From the NCBI GenBank assembly GCA_013407085.1, contig JACCGJ010001359.1, forward strand, positions 1-64,000: a stretch of 64,000 bases of DNA, given 5' to 3'. Below, piece by piece: positions 34,701 through 48,800 of this stretch (position 1 is the first letter of the stretch; every line of letters begins with the position of its first letter). Under the pieces are notes generated by a model. It had not been told where the DNA came from. It ran no database searches and saw only the letters and a program-made list of their open reading frames with translations. The stretch is from Atriophallophorus winterbourni. Lineage: Eukaryota; Platyhelminthes; Trematoda; Plagiorchiida; Microphallidae. Made by a program: the position numbers and the translations under genes.

Positions 34701-36175
34701 CCCTTTTCCTTCGCAAACGATTGGAGTGACTTACCATCAGTGGTGTGCAAATAGCGTCATAAAATACTTTGGAACTCATCCTAAAATGGCAACTCCATGC
34801 ATACAAGACACTTGATAACTGTGTTATTGAAGGACAGATATTCCGAGTTCAGCCTTTGCGAAGAAAAAACAAACGGGCTTCAACCGAACCATCAGTAACT
34901 CAGTCTTGCAAAAGTGACACTGCTTCGACGCTCTTTGCGGAATAATTCGGGAGAAACATAATCCCAGTTTTCGTGTGTCGATCTAAATATCAACTCTACA
35001 ACTAAGTAGCACATGGAAACACTGAATAAAATTCAAAAAACTCTAAATGGTTTCGTGATTGCTGTCAGTCACTAGAATTGTGGATGCCCAATGTTGTTTA
35101 TTTTGCTTGATCTTTCTGCAATTCGAGTAACCTGTACACTGTAGGAATTATTAATTGGATTCCCATGGCAATGCCTTTGAAACGGCGTTTCAACTGAACC
35201 GGGAATCTCGGAATATTTCTTTCTGATCGAAAAGGACAAGGATTCGACTTCACCCATTATCTTTTAAGAAAGCCACCGCAAATTATTTCGCAAGTTTTCA
35301 TCAGTAATCCATATGAACCATGCTAGCAGGTACGAACTGATAATTTTAGTTGAGCAATGAGAAATTCGATCTAAGTTTCGTTCAAAGTAAATGTTTCAGG
35401 TCGAAAGAGAGTTGAACATTTGAAATTGGTTGCTTTATTGGATGCTTGTAAATTTGCATTTATACCGTATTTTTATTCGCACATTGTTAAACAGTCAAGC
35501 TTTCACCACCACCCCCGAGTTCTTTCCTCTAGCCATGACCACGTATATAAACCCGCTTCAAGTCTATGCTTCAAAAGCCATTTCACTACTTTAGCTTTAT
35601 TTAAATCAAAACTGGGCGATTATATGGGAGCTAACATTGTTATTAGTCCCAACTATTGGCAAATCATCTCCCAGTCTCACCCTATTCAAGGAGGCCTCTT
35701 CCTATAATTCAGCCCAATGTTTATTGAAAAATCAAATACATTTTCGAACATAATTTTTCAGCGTGGATAAATTTCTCCAGTCTCCAGTTAGTCGAAGTTA
35801 TTCGCATAACTTTCCCGGGAGAAAGGATAAAAATATAAAGCGAATCACTACGAAATCCGGTTATTGACCATCAAAATCGTACACGCACATCTGTCGTACG
35901 AGGACGAAATGATGAGGCATAGCACCACAGCATACACAATTCTTTGTGGTGTTGGTCAATAACAGATTGTGCTCACTGTAATCAATTGCTCAATCCGCTC
36001 TCGCAATGCTCGTTGAAGTTTCTACAGCTGTCTGATATGAAGAAGACCTATCGATGTATCATTAGCGTCGTCATCTTACGTATCAATCGATAGGTGAACA
36101 AGATGATAGGCACACACAAAACGGGATGTCTATCCACTGCACAAAATACTGGACTACACGAGGTACCAGCTGATA
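34701..36175. other. Unassigned DNA
   Basis: A 95-codon + frame at 35420-35707 follows a TTTCAG-like acceptor, but its sequence is unrecognised and it is within chance length. Nothing else is seen. Confidence 0.4.
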
Positions 36176-36210
36176 TTACACACGCACACACACACGCACT
36201 CACACGTACG
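36176..36210. repeat. Imperfect CA/CACG simple repeat
   Basis: An ACACACGCACACACACACGC run with interruptions. Confidence 0.85.
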
Positions 36211-36669
36211 CGACTACGCGACGTTTGTTGTTAGCGCAATCGTATTGGGTGTGTGCGTTGGCGTATGTGCGCGGGTAACTTTAGTCGAACTGACGCACAT
36301 TCGTTTGCGCTCGTCCGTTTATTTGGTCCAGTGTCGCGCTGATGGGATAGCGCACGCCAAATGACACACATTCGCTGTGGGACAGTGATCTTGTTTCGTC
36401 TCGTCATTTCGTTAGCCTCACTGAATCGCCACCACCCGGGTTTCGCCTCGGTCACACCTTGTCCTGCTTGATTTTGCCAGGACATCAGCATCACCAGCAC
36501 TCAGCCCTCCCACTTGGTAGGCGCGTGTGAGTTCACATATTAACTCATCGCTTCTGAATAATATCACCTTCGAGAGTTGGACACCTGAAGTTGTATCTAA
36601 CTGCCGACGTTGCACAACAGGAATGTATTTGACTCTCACGGATTTATAGTGGAAGCTTTCAGTTACATG
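36211..36669 (+). promoter_or_regulatory. CpG-richer patch ending in a strong 5' splice site, possible promoter and first exon
   Basis: This ~450-bp patch has many CG dinucleotides and a higher G+C content than its AT-rich surroundings. It ends with TTACATG then GTAAGT at 36670, a textbook 5' splice donor, with an ATG immediately before it. This could be the 5' end of a + strand gene whose next exons lie across a long intron. No TATA box or initiator can be assigned, and the 89- and 73-codon minus frames here are unrecognised. Confidence 0.25.
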
Positions 36670-36689
36670 GTAAGTCCCGTGTGCTATCT

Positions 36690-39110
36690 ATTTTCCTCAT
36701 CGTTAAAAATGACATGTATATCGATGATGTATATAGATGATGTAACTCGTTTAGACTACCGGAAACCATGTCGCTTCCGCTGTCAATAAAATTTCAATTA
36801 AAATGTTGCGATATTTATCTACAGTATATTAAAGTAAATCTGTTGTGCTTTTCAAGCTCAACTCGTTTTTTGAATCGGTGAGTAGCTTCGTTTATTTCTC
36901 ATCTGTGGTTAGGGTTTTCCTTGCTTGTCAATCTATTTTTGTGGTGGCAATTTCATCCACATGTTAAGCGCTGCACAGTTTTTACGCAGGGTTTGTAGCC
37001 AACTAATGCATATAACGGTTTTCGTATGAGTAGTTTGCGAATTTCGATCTAATCCTTGTCTACATCCTCCAAGATTCTTGTCATTATTTTATTTTAAAAA
37101 TACACCTATCCCACATCTTTTGCGAACGACGTATTATAACCACATGCTCCGCGCTCAGTATTCATCGTAGAGGTTTCTATCCGACGATCCCGTGAAATTT
37201 GCTCTAGGGACCATAGTGCAAGGTGTCAAACGTAAGCGTATATTCTCGTCGAACAGGAAACTCTCTTAATCAGTGCGTGTAACATAATCATGAAGACTTA
37301 ATAGGTGTTGTAATTTCGTTGCAGAAACTGCATAGAACTTAGAGAAATGACACGTTCCTTGTGTTTACACATTTCAAAATACCTGGCAATGTTGTGTTAC
37401 GGAATTCCAATCATATTACTCGCATTTTCGGTTTGATGTTCCATCGCGTTCAGATAGTTGCCAGACCCATTTAAATAGAATCAGCTGTTGCTCCTTCTAT
37501 TGACAAAATAACAAAGCGGTTGTCAAGCTCATGTGCCCGGCTAACATGAGTCCAGATCCACGCACACGCACAGCAATGTAACCACAAATCAACACATTGG
37601 TATGGCTCTCACCAGTCCCGCTTAATTGCTCGCATATCCTGGGTTTATGATGTGCGTTGCGGTGAATGGTGTTTCATATGGAAATGATCATTTTGGCAGG
37701 ATCAAGTCCAAATCTATCAAATCGTTTCACCCTGTCGTCATGTGGTGTTGATGCAGCTTGACATTCGCTCTCTGAGATTGGGTAAGCACGGCAGAGTTTT
37801 GGGTGGTAACGTGTATTGTACGCTTTGTGTGTGTGCTGCGCTGCGCTGCTCAGCATGTTTCCGAGTTCCTGTCAATAAAAACAGTGTCACATTCCTTTCT
37901 CAAAGCACCGCGGAGTGCAGAACACGTTGATGGTACGTTGCGAGATTTCTTGAAAATTAAATTGAGTTTTTTGTTTGGGGTATTTTTGGACGGTGTATGG
38001 TCATGCAAAGAAAACTTGTGTCAATCGTATCAAAATGAAAAATAGATCAAGCTCATTCATCATTTTGACTATAGATATTCTATTATTTTTCTAATCAAAA
38101 TCACAAAATTTAAACGATTGGCTTTTAGGGTGAAATAACACTGTGGTTGAATATCCACGGGCGTCTTTATTAATAACCACCACTAGGAGGAATCATCGTT
38201 TAAAGATTTTGCTATAGCATTCCAAATCTCACAACTGCAATGCAATGAAATTCGATAAAGTGCAATTAGCGGTTTGTGGTGAGAAACATCTAAATAATTA
38301 TCAGCGATGAGGTGATGTCTAAATTAGGCGTGAAATTTTTTAATGACGCATATACAGCACTTGCTACCTTACGGGATTCGCACTGTTTCGCATCATCAAG
38401 CGGATAAACGAAGCTTAGGCTCGGTAAGCGTTGTAATAGGGGATAAAGGTTGAACAATCGATGAGCTGTGAGAGCAATTTTTAATAAGGCTGGCACCAAG
38501 AAGCATGATGTTTATCATATTACAATCGTTAGTGACCAGTAATTGCGTGTTTCATAGATTTAATCATATTTACAATACTTTCAATGTTAGAATTTAGCAG
38601 ATCACCTAACCTTTTGTTTTTTTTAACGTTTAAAATTAGGTAGATATCCCTACCTGGTGACTGCTAACTGCACCATACCGTGTCGTGTTGTTTATACAAT
38701 GGAAAAGCATCCCAATTAGTACAGATGTTTGGTAAATCAATACTAGTTGTAGGAAATCTGCATTCACCAATCTCGCTCTCTCACTACACAAGGGAAATCA
38801 CTATCCTCAAAAGTTAACCCCTAAGTAATTGATCTACTTCCTCCCAGGTAGTACAGCCAGCGCCAATAGCCTTCTTGTCACTGAAAAAGACGTCATACTA
38901 CTTAGGTTAAATTATTCATTTCAAATAACACTCGAAAGTTCCGAGATTTGTTTACCTTACCGAAATTATAATAGAGACCGATAACATCGCTGAGAGTGTG
39001 GTTTGTTGTAGACCTGGGTTTCTATAATCATTTGAGCGATTCAAGAGCACGAAAAGAGAAAACTGAACGGAATTATTCATTGAATCAATACAGATTTTCA
39101 GAATATTTCT
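36690..39110. other. Unassigned AT-rich DNA
   Basis: No supportable gene or repeat. Frames at 37742-38045 (+) and 38290-38499 (-) are short and unrecognised. Confidence 0.45.
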
Positions 39111-39165
39111 ACTTTCCTTCAGTCGATATCGACCTTGGAGGTATATCATAAGCGCAAACTATGTT
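39111..39165 (-). repeat. Degenerate LINE-I tail
   Basis: The + text TTCCTTCAGTCGATATCGACC followed by a TGGAGGTATATCATAAGCGCA stretch parallels the LINE-I tail (CCTTCGGTCGATGTCGACC, TGGATGTACATCACAATCGCA) with several changes. Confidence 0.5.
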
Positions 39166-39983
39166 ATAAAACACTATCAAGCACCATATTATTCCAATTG
39201 AATGTGATGGATTCGCTAATCGAAGATGGATCCATATTCATTTACGAGCTTTGATGACTGACTGTTATTTTGCTTTTCGTACCAAAAGTATTTGTCTGTC
39301 AAATTAAGATCTATTTGCTATTGTGCTAATGTGCTATTCATCGACAAGTGATTTGAAAAGTCTTTTTTGAAGTAACCGCACGCGACCACGCATGTACTTC
39401 AAGAGAGTGCGACTATTGACAAGTTTGACAAGGTGTGAAATTTGAGCAACGGAACATTGCGGTTTTTGAAAAAGCACGATTGGGCGTAACGATCGTTTGA
39501 GCACTTATTAATTTTATCCAATAGGGCATTCTATTAGCCGAGATATTCATATCGGATTTTGTAGTTTTCTCGCGATCATGCATCTGGATAATTATGGGCC
39601 GCATCCTAAAATCATCTTAGTGCTGCCGATCACCCGAGCGGCACAATTTCCAAGTGATAATTAAATCAACATGAACACGTCAGTACTGGAATTGGTACAC
39701 AGTTATGACGCCCTGAGCGAAATTCTTTATACTTGTGGACATTCCATCCTCCGCCTACGCTATGTCATTCGGGGCGCTTACGCGTTTTGGCCCAGCTCGC
39801 TACGGGTGACAGGTCTGTCCTTTCACGTGTACTTTAAACCAGCTCACTGTCACCCGGCGTCAAAATCAATAAACCTGCGGGCTGAGCCAAGTTTGAACAG
39901 GGTACATTCGGGTTAACTTGCTTGGGGTGAGCCAATGCGCCGGATCTATATTTTACTGAGTTCTCACGATCAATAACCTGTCT

Positions 39984-40022
39984 ATACCGGGGTGTGTGAG
40001 CAACACATTACATTTGTCTATG
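39984..40022 (+). repeat. Family A fragment, about 40 bp
   Basis: ACCGG, GTGTG and AGCAACACATTACATTTGTC follow the family A order on the sense strand (ACCGGT, stem I, AGCAACACATTACTTTGGTC), with an internal deletion. Only stem III and the 3' flank remain. Confidence 0.55.
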
Positions 40023-40029
40023 GCTAATT

Positions 40030-42779
40030 GTTCAACCATTTTGATAATCTCAATCAAGGCATTGGCAAATATGAGAAAATTATCGATGGATGATAGAGGT
40101 CCAGCCAAGTTACCAAAGTTTACTGAATTAACTACAATTCTTCTCTGATGCTATTCGCATATGCGGAACATTTGAATTGGGTAGGCTATGTGTTATGTCA
40201 TGAATGATAATGTTACGAAACACAACCGGTAGACCGACTGTGTAACGCTTTTCGCTTCTTCCCATAATGAGTTTATGCATGGTAACATTCCCCGTCCCGT
40301 TTATGAGGATTACGTTGTATCGAAATGAACTTACCACCAGACAACAATAAACGAGGCGCTTCGTTAGAAAAATATTGGCACTGATCAATGGTATCTCGCG
40401 CTCAGCCTTATTCCATTCGCAGTAAGCTCTATGATAAAAACAATAATAATGAATAAATAAACGAAAAATATGAACCATACCGAAAGAGCATCATTTTACT
40501 TTGGCTCCGTTAGAATCTCGGTACCAAGTGTGACCAAGTAGTTGTCTTTGAGAATATCAGTAAAATGTTCAAACTCGCAGGGCGAATTAGCGATCTTGAA
40601 TATGGTCGTAATTAGGTTTCAACTCAATCATTTCTAGTTGAGAATCTCAAAACCATCAAACAGCTTTTTGTTCAATGATTTGAAATTCCACGTAAGTTTG
40701 CAACTGTTGCAGAATTTTCACAATTGTAGCCGGCTTATTAAGTGTTTTATGATGTGAAATTTTCATCCATATTATTTACTTTAAAATGGACCTGTTGTTG
40801 ACATCTGTTCCGTGGCAACCCTATTAACTCCTTTAGAGAGTGCTTCCTGTTTTCCGATGCAATTAGAAACAAACATGTTGATCGCATATCCACCTTCGTT
40901 TCTTGTGACCACGTAGGGTTATAATTACAGAGAGTTGGTCTATTTCAAATCTGAAGAACATCGTTGTTTCGTAAACAGTAAAGCGTACTGGTTTTACAGG
41001 CACAGAGTAAATCAAATTATTGTCAAATTTTTACTGTGTTACAAACTACGTTTCTCTTTCTAGTGAAATTCCATGTTGCGTAGTGTAAAAAGACAGCAAG
41101 TAAATGTAGTAAAGCACAGCCAACTTGCATTGGAAATTCTTAAAATTTTCTCAATGTGACCGTAACAAGAAACCATCATCAAGCTGATTTACCACTCTTG
41201 TCCTAATTTGCCGCATATTATCGATTCTCTCGCATTGCTTGAACAACGCTCGAATAAAGATAAATGATAATCAAACATAACAATAAACACGAAACACAAA
41301 TCGCATAAATTTAATATTTCAATTGACCACCCAATGCTTTAAATGGATTCTAGTACTTTACACATGTTACTATATTATGGTATACTATATTATAATTAGT
41401 ATACACGTATGTACGATTATATTTCAATATTCTTAGAAAATCTCTCGAGTTTGCCGGTAAACTTTGAGTTATAGTTAGATAATAATGGTGATTTAACGTT
41501 GTTCCTAGCAAGGGTTTAATAACTCTTGACACTATCTTTCTTCATAAAATGCACGAAGAAGTGCGTAGACATTGTATGCTCACATTAGGTTGAGAAACAT
41601 AGTCCTCTCAAATTGGATTCACGCTATAGGCCTTTTGGACACTGTGTTCTTCTACCCTAGCTTAAAGTCATTTAAACCATTACATGACCGAGAGCAGAAT
41701 TTCACCGATGCGAAGGGCAAAGGTGTCCCCGCGACTTAACAATACTGGCGGATTTTATACAAGGATGTGCAATCGTGTAGTATTTCAGTGCTGAGCGGCT
41801 AACATCGTGCTAAATTGATTGGCCACCGTTAGTGAGCTGCATGCTGAAACACGCCGGAGTCTCACCACCATTTCTATTTTCTTTCTATTTATGTTGTCAT
41901 ATCTGTCTAGGCCTGGGCAACCTGACAGTATCTTAGCCCACGTGAGGTCTCTGACTGTGCGGCACTTTGCATGGATCAGGCTTGTGCTTTCATAAATACA
42001 TACATACGTAAATACTTAACGTGATGATATTTGGACATTATAAGTAACAGAATTGAAACACCTGATTGGAATATCTTCATCATGTGTCCGAATAGTCGAA
42101 TACCGCGCAATTTACAATTAGAATCATAATTCATTAACATGTTACATGTCAGATACATGTTACACTCTGGTCTCGTCTAAACCACTATAGGTACGCTGGT
42201 AGCTCCCCGTTGTTGTAAAAATAAGTCGTGCATTCTCAATATGGCCAACTATTCGATGTTGACGACGACTCATCAGTGGTGGTTGCTTTCATTTATTCCT
42301 ACAGTTTCATTTTTACGGTTTTGCTGGCTTAACAGTTTTTCAGTCAGTCAATAGGAGTCATCACAAATTGTAATACTCTCCATAAAACTGCTCCTTAAAG
42401 CCATCACCATTGAAAACGGTTATATCACGTCACTACTTGATAGGCCATCTTCTGCTAGCCCTTTCATTTCTTCCAACGGATTCCTTGATTCGTATCCTTT
42501 AACTTCAAAGCACAAAATGGTGTCTACCATTTTTATCCGTCTAGTTATTTTCTTGAGGTATTCTAAGCGGATTAATTTTATGTGCCAACGTTTTTTGGTT
42601 TACTAACAACACATCAAATACACGTTAAGATCCTCCCGGTAAAACGACCCACACCTGTTCCGCTCTGTTCAAATCTAACGACGTTACTAATACCGATCGT
42701 ACGTAACATCATCCGACTGTGCGACCTAGATCGTGGTTGCCATCCCTCAAATACAAAGGGCTTTCGTTACGGTGCACCT
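40030..42779. other. Unassigned AT-rich DNA
   Basis: A 116-codon minus frame (40128-40478) begins with an aromatic-rich stretch, but it is unrecognised and within chance length. Nothing else is seen. Confidence 0.4.
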
Positions 42780-42812
42780 GTTTGTGTGCGTGTTTGTGTG
42801 TTTGTGCGTGTT
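42780..42812. repeat. Imperfect GT-rich simple repeat
   Basis: Alternating TGTG/TTTG/CGTG runs. The overlapping frames at 42582-42926 are artefacts of this low complexity. Confidence 0.85.
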
Positions 42813-45800
42813 CACCTGTGTGGACACTCAAGCGGTGTGACTCGATGGCATCATCGATCCAATTGCAAGATCCCACACACGATCGGAAACGCACTTCGCT
42901 TATTCGACTCGGTCAGTGACAATTGACGACCATGCAGCACCTGCACAATGCATGATTCTTAAGTATCATTAACTCGTGCCTGATTAATGTTACTTGAGTG
43001 ATGTAAGCCCGTCATAAAGCAATTGCTTCACCGACCAATTTGTGAATGGAACTTGGGCACTGGAGATGCATTCTTAAAAACAATACCGACTTAAGCCAGC
43101 GAAACACACGACAGTCATACCAGGGAGTCATTTGCAGGTTCATTTAGAGTTCATTGGTACCGTTACGGACACAATCGTTCAATCGTTGCTTTTCAATTCA
43201 CAAATGTTGTTTGAGTGAAGTATAAATTCTACGGGTATGACAATTCGATTTCTAGTTATTTGACTTGATGTTTTATACGTAACGGAGCGGATTCATAAGT
43301 ATCTTGTAATATTATCAGATTTTTGTGATTTGTAATTTTTAGTAGCTTTTCTAAAACTTCATATTGCGGTGCTGTTTGGTTTACTGGAGTAAACTTAAAC
43401 GGATGGAACATCCCCTGTCTGCATTATCAAGCAACACGTCGGGGAAAATGCTGGTACCTCAGTTTATTAAATTCAAACTCATATCTGCCTTAAGACGTTC
43501 AGTTACATGATTCGTTCTAGCGTAATCATTATGTTTTTTATTCTATTGCACTTGTAGTAAGACTACTGAATGACATTTTCTTATTTCACGTGACGTATAT
43601 GTTTCCCCAATCGCTCACAACAGTTTCCAATATTGTGTATGATGACAGTTATTTAAAGGATTCCATGTAAATCGTGGGTGATAAAATGCTAGAACCTAAA
43701 AAGTTTCACCAAAATAGATTCCATGGTGATGGGACTGTAAGCAGCTGTCAGTTTTCAGACTGGGATTGAGAATTCGGTACAACACCGAAAATAATTTGTT
43801 ATGAGGCCCCTGCCCTGCACAAGTACGGAGTAATTAGTCATAGATATTGATAACAAATCCTTGATAGGATTGTTCACTAGACGCAAAATCATTATAGATG
43901 GAAAATCGCTAGTATGTTGAGATTCTAAAGTCTTGAGAAAAAAGTAGCATTTCCAAAGAGCATTCATCATTCATTCAGCATTCATTCTTCTGACATGGTC
44001 AAATGTAAATCGTTCGAACAAAATTAGATGAATCGTATTGCCAGTAATCTTCACTAGAGCCGAAGAATTGACTGTAACATATGCAGTTGAGCTAAAATTT
44101 TGCGACCTCACTTTATTATAGTCCAATTCGTACTGGCTGAAAGGAAGCCCACCTGAATGTTAGTCAAGTCCCTAATCTTGTAGCCATTATTTTTGCATTT
44201 AACCATTTAGCCAATGGAACCTGCATCCAACTTTCGTTCACCTGAACATGTTACGCAAGCAATTGTAACGATTTTCACCACATGTTTGCTTCCTAACGTT
44301 TATAGACTTGATTAATAAGATTTATGGCAACATTCGATACCTTTCATGCAAATCTGATTGAATAGCAACATAACTGCCATTTGCTAATAGCCAATGATAA
44401 AGGTCAATAAAGTACACCTGCCGATCACGGACAAGAATGTATCGGATGTGGCAAGTTCGTGTAACGAGAGTGGTAAAAACCAAGCACATTAGAAGTTGAT
44501 AGGATCATAATCGTTTAATCCCGGAAGTCTATCAACTTTATAGGTGACTTCCATTATCTCCATCGATTAATTTAGATCTTCCACGTGGCTCCGGTATTCA
44601 CAGGTTGGTCGTGACAATCTGATCAACAGTGGCTTCCAAGTTTACATTTGTTTATATTTCTTGTTGTTTATCTATTTGTTTTCATTTCTAATAAACCCGA
44701 GCAAAACAATGATCAGATCGCTTTCGTATTGAATAACGTGCATGGTGTGTTGCCCTTACTCCACTTTTATATAGGATGCCAAAATAATCGTAGTCCGAAC
44801 AATTTTAGAAACGTTGCAGGCTATCTGTGGGATGCATAGAACTCGTTTTGAATAAGAAAACAAACTATTAGAACATTCATGTTCAAGATAAAGGCGGAGT
44901 ATACACGTATGAAGTGACAAGTTCATCTTTGGCATTGCTTTCACTCTGTCTTTGATTTAGGTAGCTTCACTTGTTAGGCCCATGATAATCCTTGAATTCA
45001 CATTAATCATGCTGTTTGTGAGTATAGAAGTGTGATCCAACCTGTAGCTTCCCTCGCTGCCAATCACGTTGATTGTCGGTTCATCAAAGTGATCATTCTG
45101 TTCAAGCATTATCACATGAGTTGTGTGGATCAATAAGAAGCTTGTTTAGACTGGCAGTATCTTTATTGGGCTGGTAGCACTTGAACATACATATGTTTAC
45201 TTTTCCGCGGAAATACCTTAAGTCGGTTTGGCATTGATTCTGATCCACAGAAAACAATTTACTCGTCTCATCTCACATGAAGACGAACTCGTGTACGTAA
45301 CACCAATAGTTCCGTTCCGTGGAATCGGTAAGCAATATTTAACGAACTTGTTTTAAAAGCGCCGATATCCATAGGCTTCATGTGACCCAACGCGTATGCT
45401 GTTATCCTTTGAAATTCTATAACTCTTGTTGCATTGACTGCTACTCGCATAACATGACAATGCGAATCCTTGCAGCTGCTATTTGCGTTGCACACGTAAC
45501 ATTAAGCTGGGAATTTTTCTGCGTCTCAACTTCTGATTTTCGAAAAAACCGTCACCCGTGTCATACTTAGGGGTGTGTATATCTACTGGTTCTGAACATG
45601 TAAACCACGCACCACCACTCAACATCAACGATCGTACGTCTCTAAGCTGTGGTTCTGTTCTCAAGTTTTTAAACACGCAACTCGAGCAATGTATTGGATC
45701 GCTCAAAGTGTGTATTTAAAACATTTGTTCATTGTAATTATTATTTGCCATCTGCTATTCCAAACCTATGGCTTTGTGTGATCAAGCTTGGCTCATTGAT

Positions 45801-48800
45801 TAAATCCTACCAATTGTTTTGAAGATTATCCTGACATTCATTTACCGAGCGAAGTACTCTCGAAATGTGTCAGTACGATGAAAGTTCAAACGGGTTTGCT
45901 TGCTTGTACGCCATACTTGACTTTCGTGTGATGTGCATGCAGGTCTACTAACAGCGTGATCAAGCTGGGGACCACATCCGATTCGATCGACGTGTGTGAT
46001 TAATGAGTTTAATATACTCTGCACCCCCAGACTCTAATCTTGACATCTCATTCAAAGCAGGTCATCTGAAGGCTTCTGCACTGGGAGCAAGTCATATGCG
46101 GTTTGTGAGTCACGAATCAATTTGATGAACATGTGAATTTAGATCAAAGAACGCACGGAGTTGTGCAGTACGTGTCTAAGTGAGGCTGGTTTCGTTGGTC
46201 TATTGATGAGAAGTTATCAGGTGAAAAATAGCTTCCGTGTTCGGGTGAACTTCATACAAGTTAATCAAGCTTAACCAGCATTAATTTTGTTGTACCGTCT
46301 GTTGTTCTAGCGTGTAAAGACAATCACAATCTTTCAACTCACTGCAACATCCGCAAGGGAGCCTAAGCGTGTTAGATATATTTCCTGTAGTTAATGAAAG
46401 TGTAGGATTTTTCTGCAATAATTATGAGGTTGACTAGTATGTTTTAAATACCTTCATCCTATTGGCATGTTCATTGCGAGAATAATCGGTTAGCGAATGA
46501 TTGAACGAATGAAACAAAATGGTTATATGTACATCTTATAATATTGCAGAACTATTAGCCTTTTTACCGTAAATATTGAATCTTAATGTAATCTCACCAA
46601 ACTTCAAAATTTATACACAGGAGCACATGTGATGGTCTATTTCTATTTTACCATTTTCCTTGATTTTTTCACGACGCGAATAAATTTTCTAACAAGCGTG
46701 CTTCAACGTGAGTTACGAAATGGACCCAAAGCTACTCAGCTCCAAAATTTATTGCACAGATCAAAATATATTTAACAATGTTTATTCTAACAACTGTTTA
46801 GTTTACTTGATGGGATCACATGGAATCACCGAGACAAGAAACGGTTATCATTTGGAATATTGTTTCTGCATTTGGTAATACTCTAGCGTATACCACAAAT
46901 AAATATGACCAGATTCATCAGATTGTATCATCAGGTAGTGTATCGTAATTCGGATACTTTGAAGAATATGTAAAGCTAAATGAGCCAGCTATGTCACGCA
47001 GTCTGTTTAGCGAATTTGTGTTGAAGTCTATACGGTATAAACTTGTTTATCCCCGATTAGAATGCAGTTGGCATACGAGCAACTGAAATTTGTGAAACAA
47101 AATTTTAAGGTTGAGAATTATCGGCAATCCTCGATGTTTTAATGAACACCAGCCATAAAGACGTTGTACCTCTCGAATTCAAGATTATTTAAAATCTAAT
47201 TTTGTTTAGAAATGTTTATTTATTTCGACCCCGATGCTAAATATCAATATTCATTGAATCAACGTTCACATCGTCATAAAGTTCCTTTGTTTACGTCACA
47301 AAAATTATCTCAGCTATGTCTTTACACTTGTTGCCCATTCAAATCAATACTTGGCACAAATATTATAATGGCCTATAAGCAATCTTCCTCACTACCATAT
47401 TAATATGTACCACATGCAAGATTATCGTCGGCTCACATGATGTTAACTGCTGCTCAAATTCATCTTGGAACACTAACATTTCTGCGCCTAACTTTAGAAT
47501 TCGCGTATCGTTTAACGTCGTACGTAGTACAGGGAAACGATCTTGTTTCGGTAAACCTCGATTCTCGTTCTTTTCAAGTATCATTAATGCGCGGTTAATG
47601 GTAAATTTGCGTGAAAAATATCTCTGAAATGCAAATTAGCTTTCGGTTCTCCAAAGTTACAAACTATCTAATATTGTCTTACATTTGATCAATTGTTCAT
47701 GACTTGGCTTAGGAAATACACCATTAAAATTTACAAAATGGTTGGCATACATTTTGATTCGCCTTACATGAGCTGTTTGTCACGATTAAAAACGCAACAA
47801 TTATTGCTTTTGGCTTGTGTTACATAAAGTGTAATTCTTATCGATTCACATACGGTTCGATTAATATTTCACTTGAAAATAAGTGATCGGATTAACGTTC
47901 TTAGCATGCATCTATAGTTCGACTGTTACTGAAATAGTCCTTTTCAATTTTTTTCTCTAAATGTGTGTGGAATTAAACGCATTTTTAGTAACTTTCATTC
48001 CAAAAGAACCAACGGCGGAATGCACTGTGGTAGCAACATTTATTGCTATATTCAATCATCCCGAACAAATACCAGTGCGAGACTAGTACATAGCGCTCTT
48101 TCTATCCAATAGTAGCAATCTAATTCAATGCACCGTCACATCATTATTGACGTCATCATTCGTCAGTGAAATCCGTAAATATTTAATTCATTTGTTGCCA
48201 CGCAATGGTATGGGCTTGCGGCAGCGCGTTGAATTCAATAATCCAAGCTATCGATGCCCTGGCAGTTATCTACAATTATTCCTCTTATTTTCGCCACATC
48301 TATAAATATATGTGTGTATACAAGCATGCCATTCTGCGGTGTGCCACTAAAGCAACAAGTTCTCGTAGGTGGTTATTCCACAACCAAATTGGTTATTTTT
48401 TCAGTATTTAATTTCATTTTTATCAAATTACTTGATGGGTTTTGTTTCCAACCTTCTTATACATGCTGTTAAAACTTCTAAGGGTACAATATATTATTTA
48501 ATGTCAAAATTCACCCGAAGTCTTGCCAAGATAATCTTTGTAAAACTAGACACTGTATACAAGTCAACAACTGGTTTATTCGTCAGATTCTTGTCGAAAC
48601 ACGCCAAGTTTTTGTGTACTTTGGTTGGTCTTAAAGACCTGCTGTGCAGTCACTGCTGGCGCAGTCAGAATGGACACATTTTAATCGAGTACCAGATTCT
48701 TCCACACTTTTACTAAACTCTCAATTTTTCGCAGGTTGATTTCTAGCTAGTCACACAGCAAAATGCTCAAGTATAATGTATGTAATTGTTAATTATTACG

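Noticed and set aside
35893..35925. CTGTCGTACGAGGACGAAATGATG as a possible hammerhead core
   Set aside because: The order of CUGA, stem II and GAAA does not fit: no CUGANGA, no palindromic stem III and no matching stem I.
42582..42926. 114-codon + frame with Cys/Val-rich segment
   Set aside because: The Cys/Val-rich stretch is the translation of a GT-rich simple repeat.
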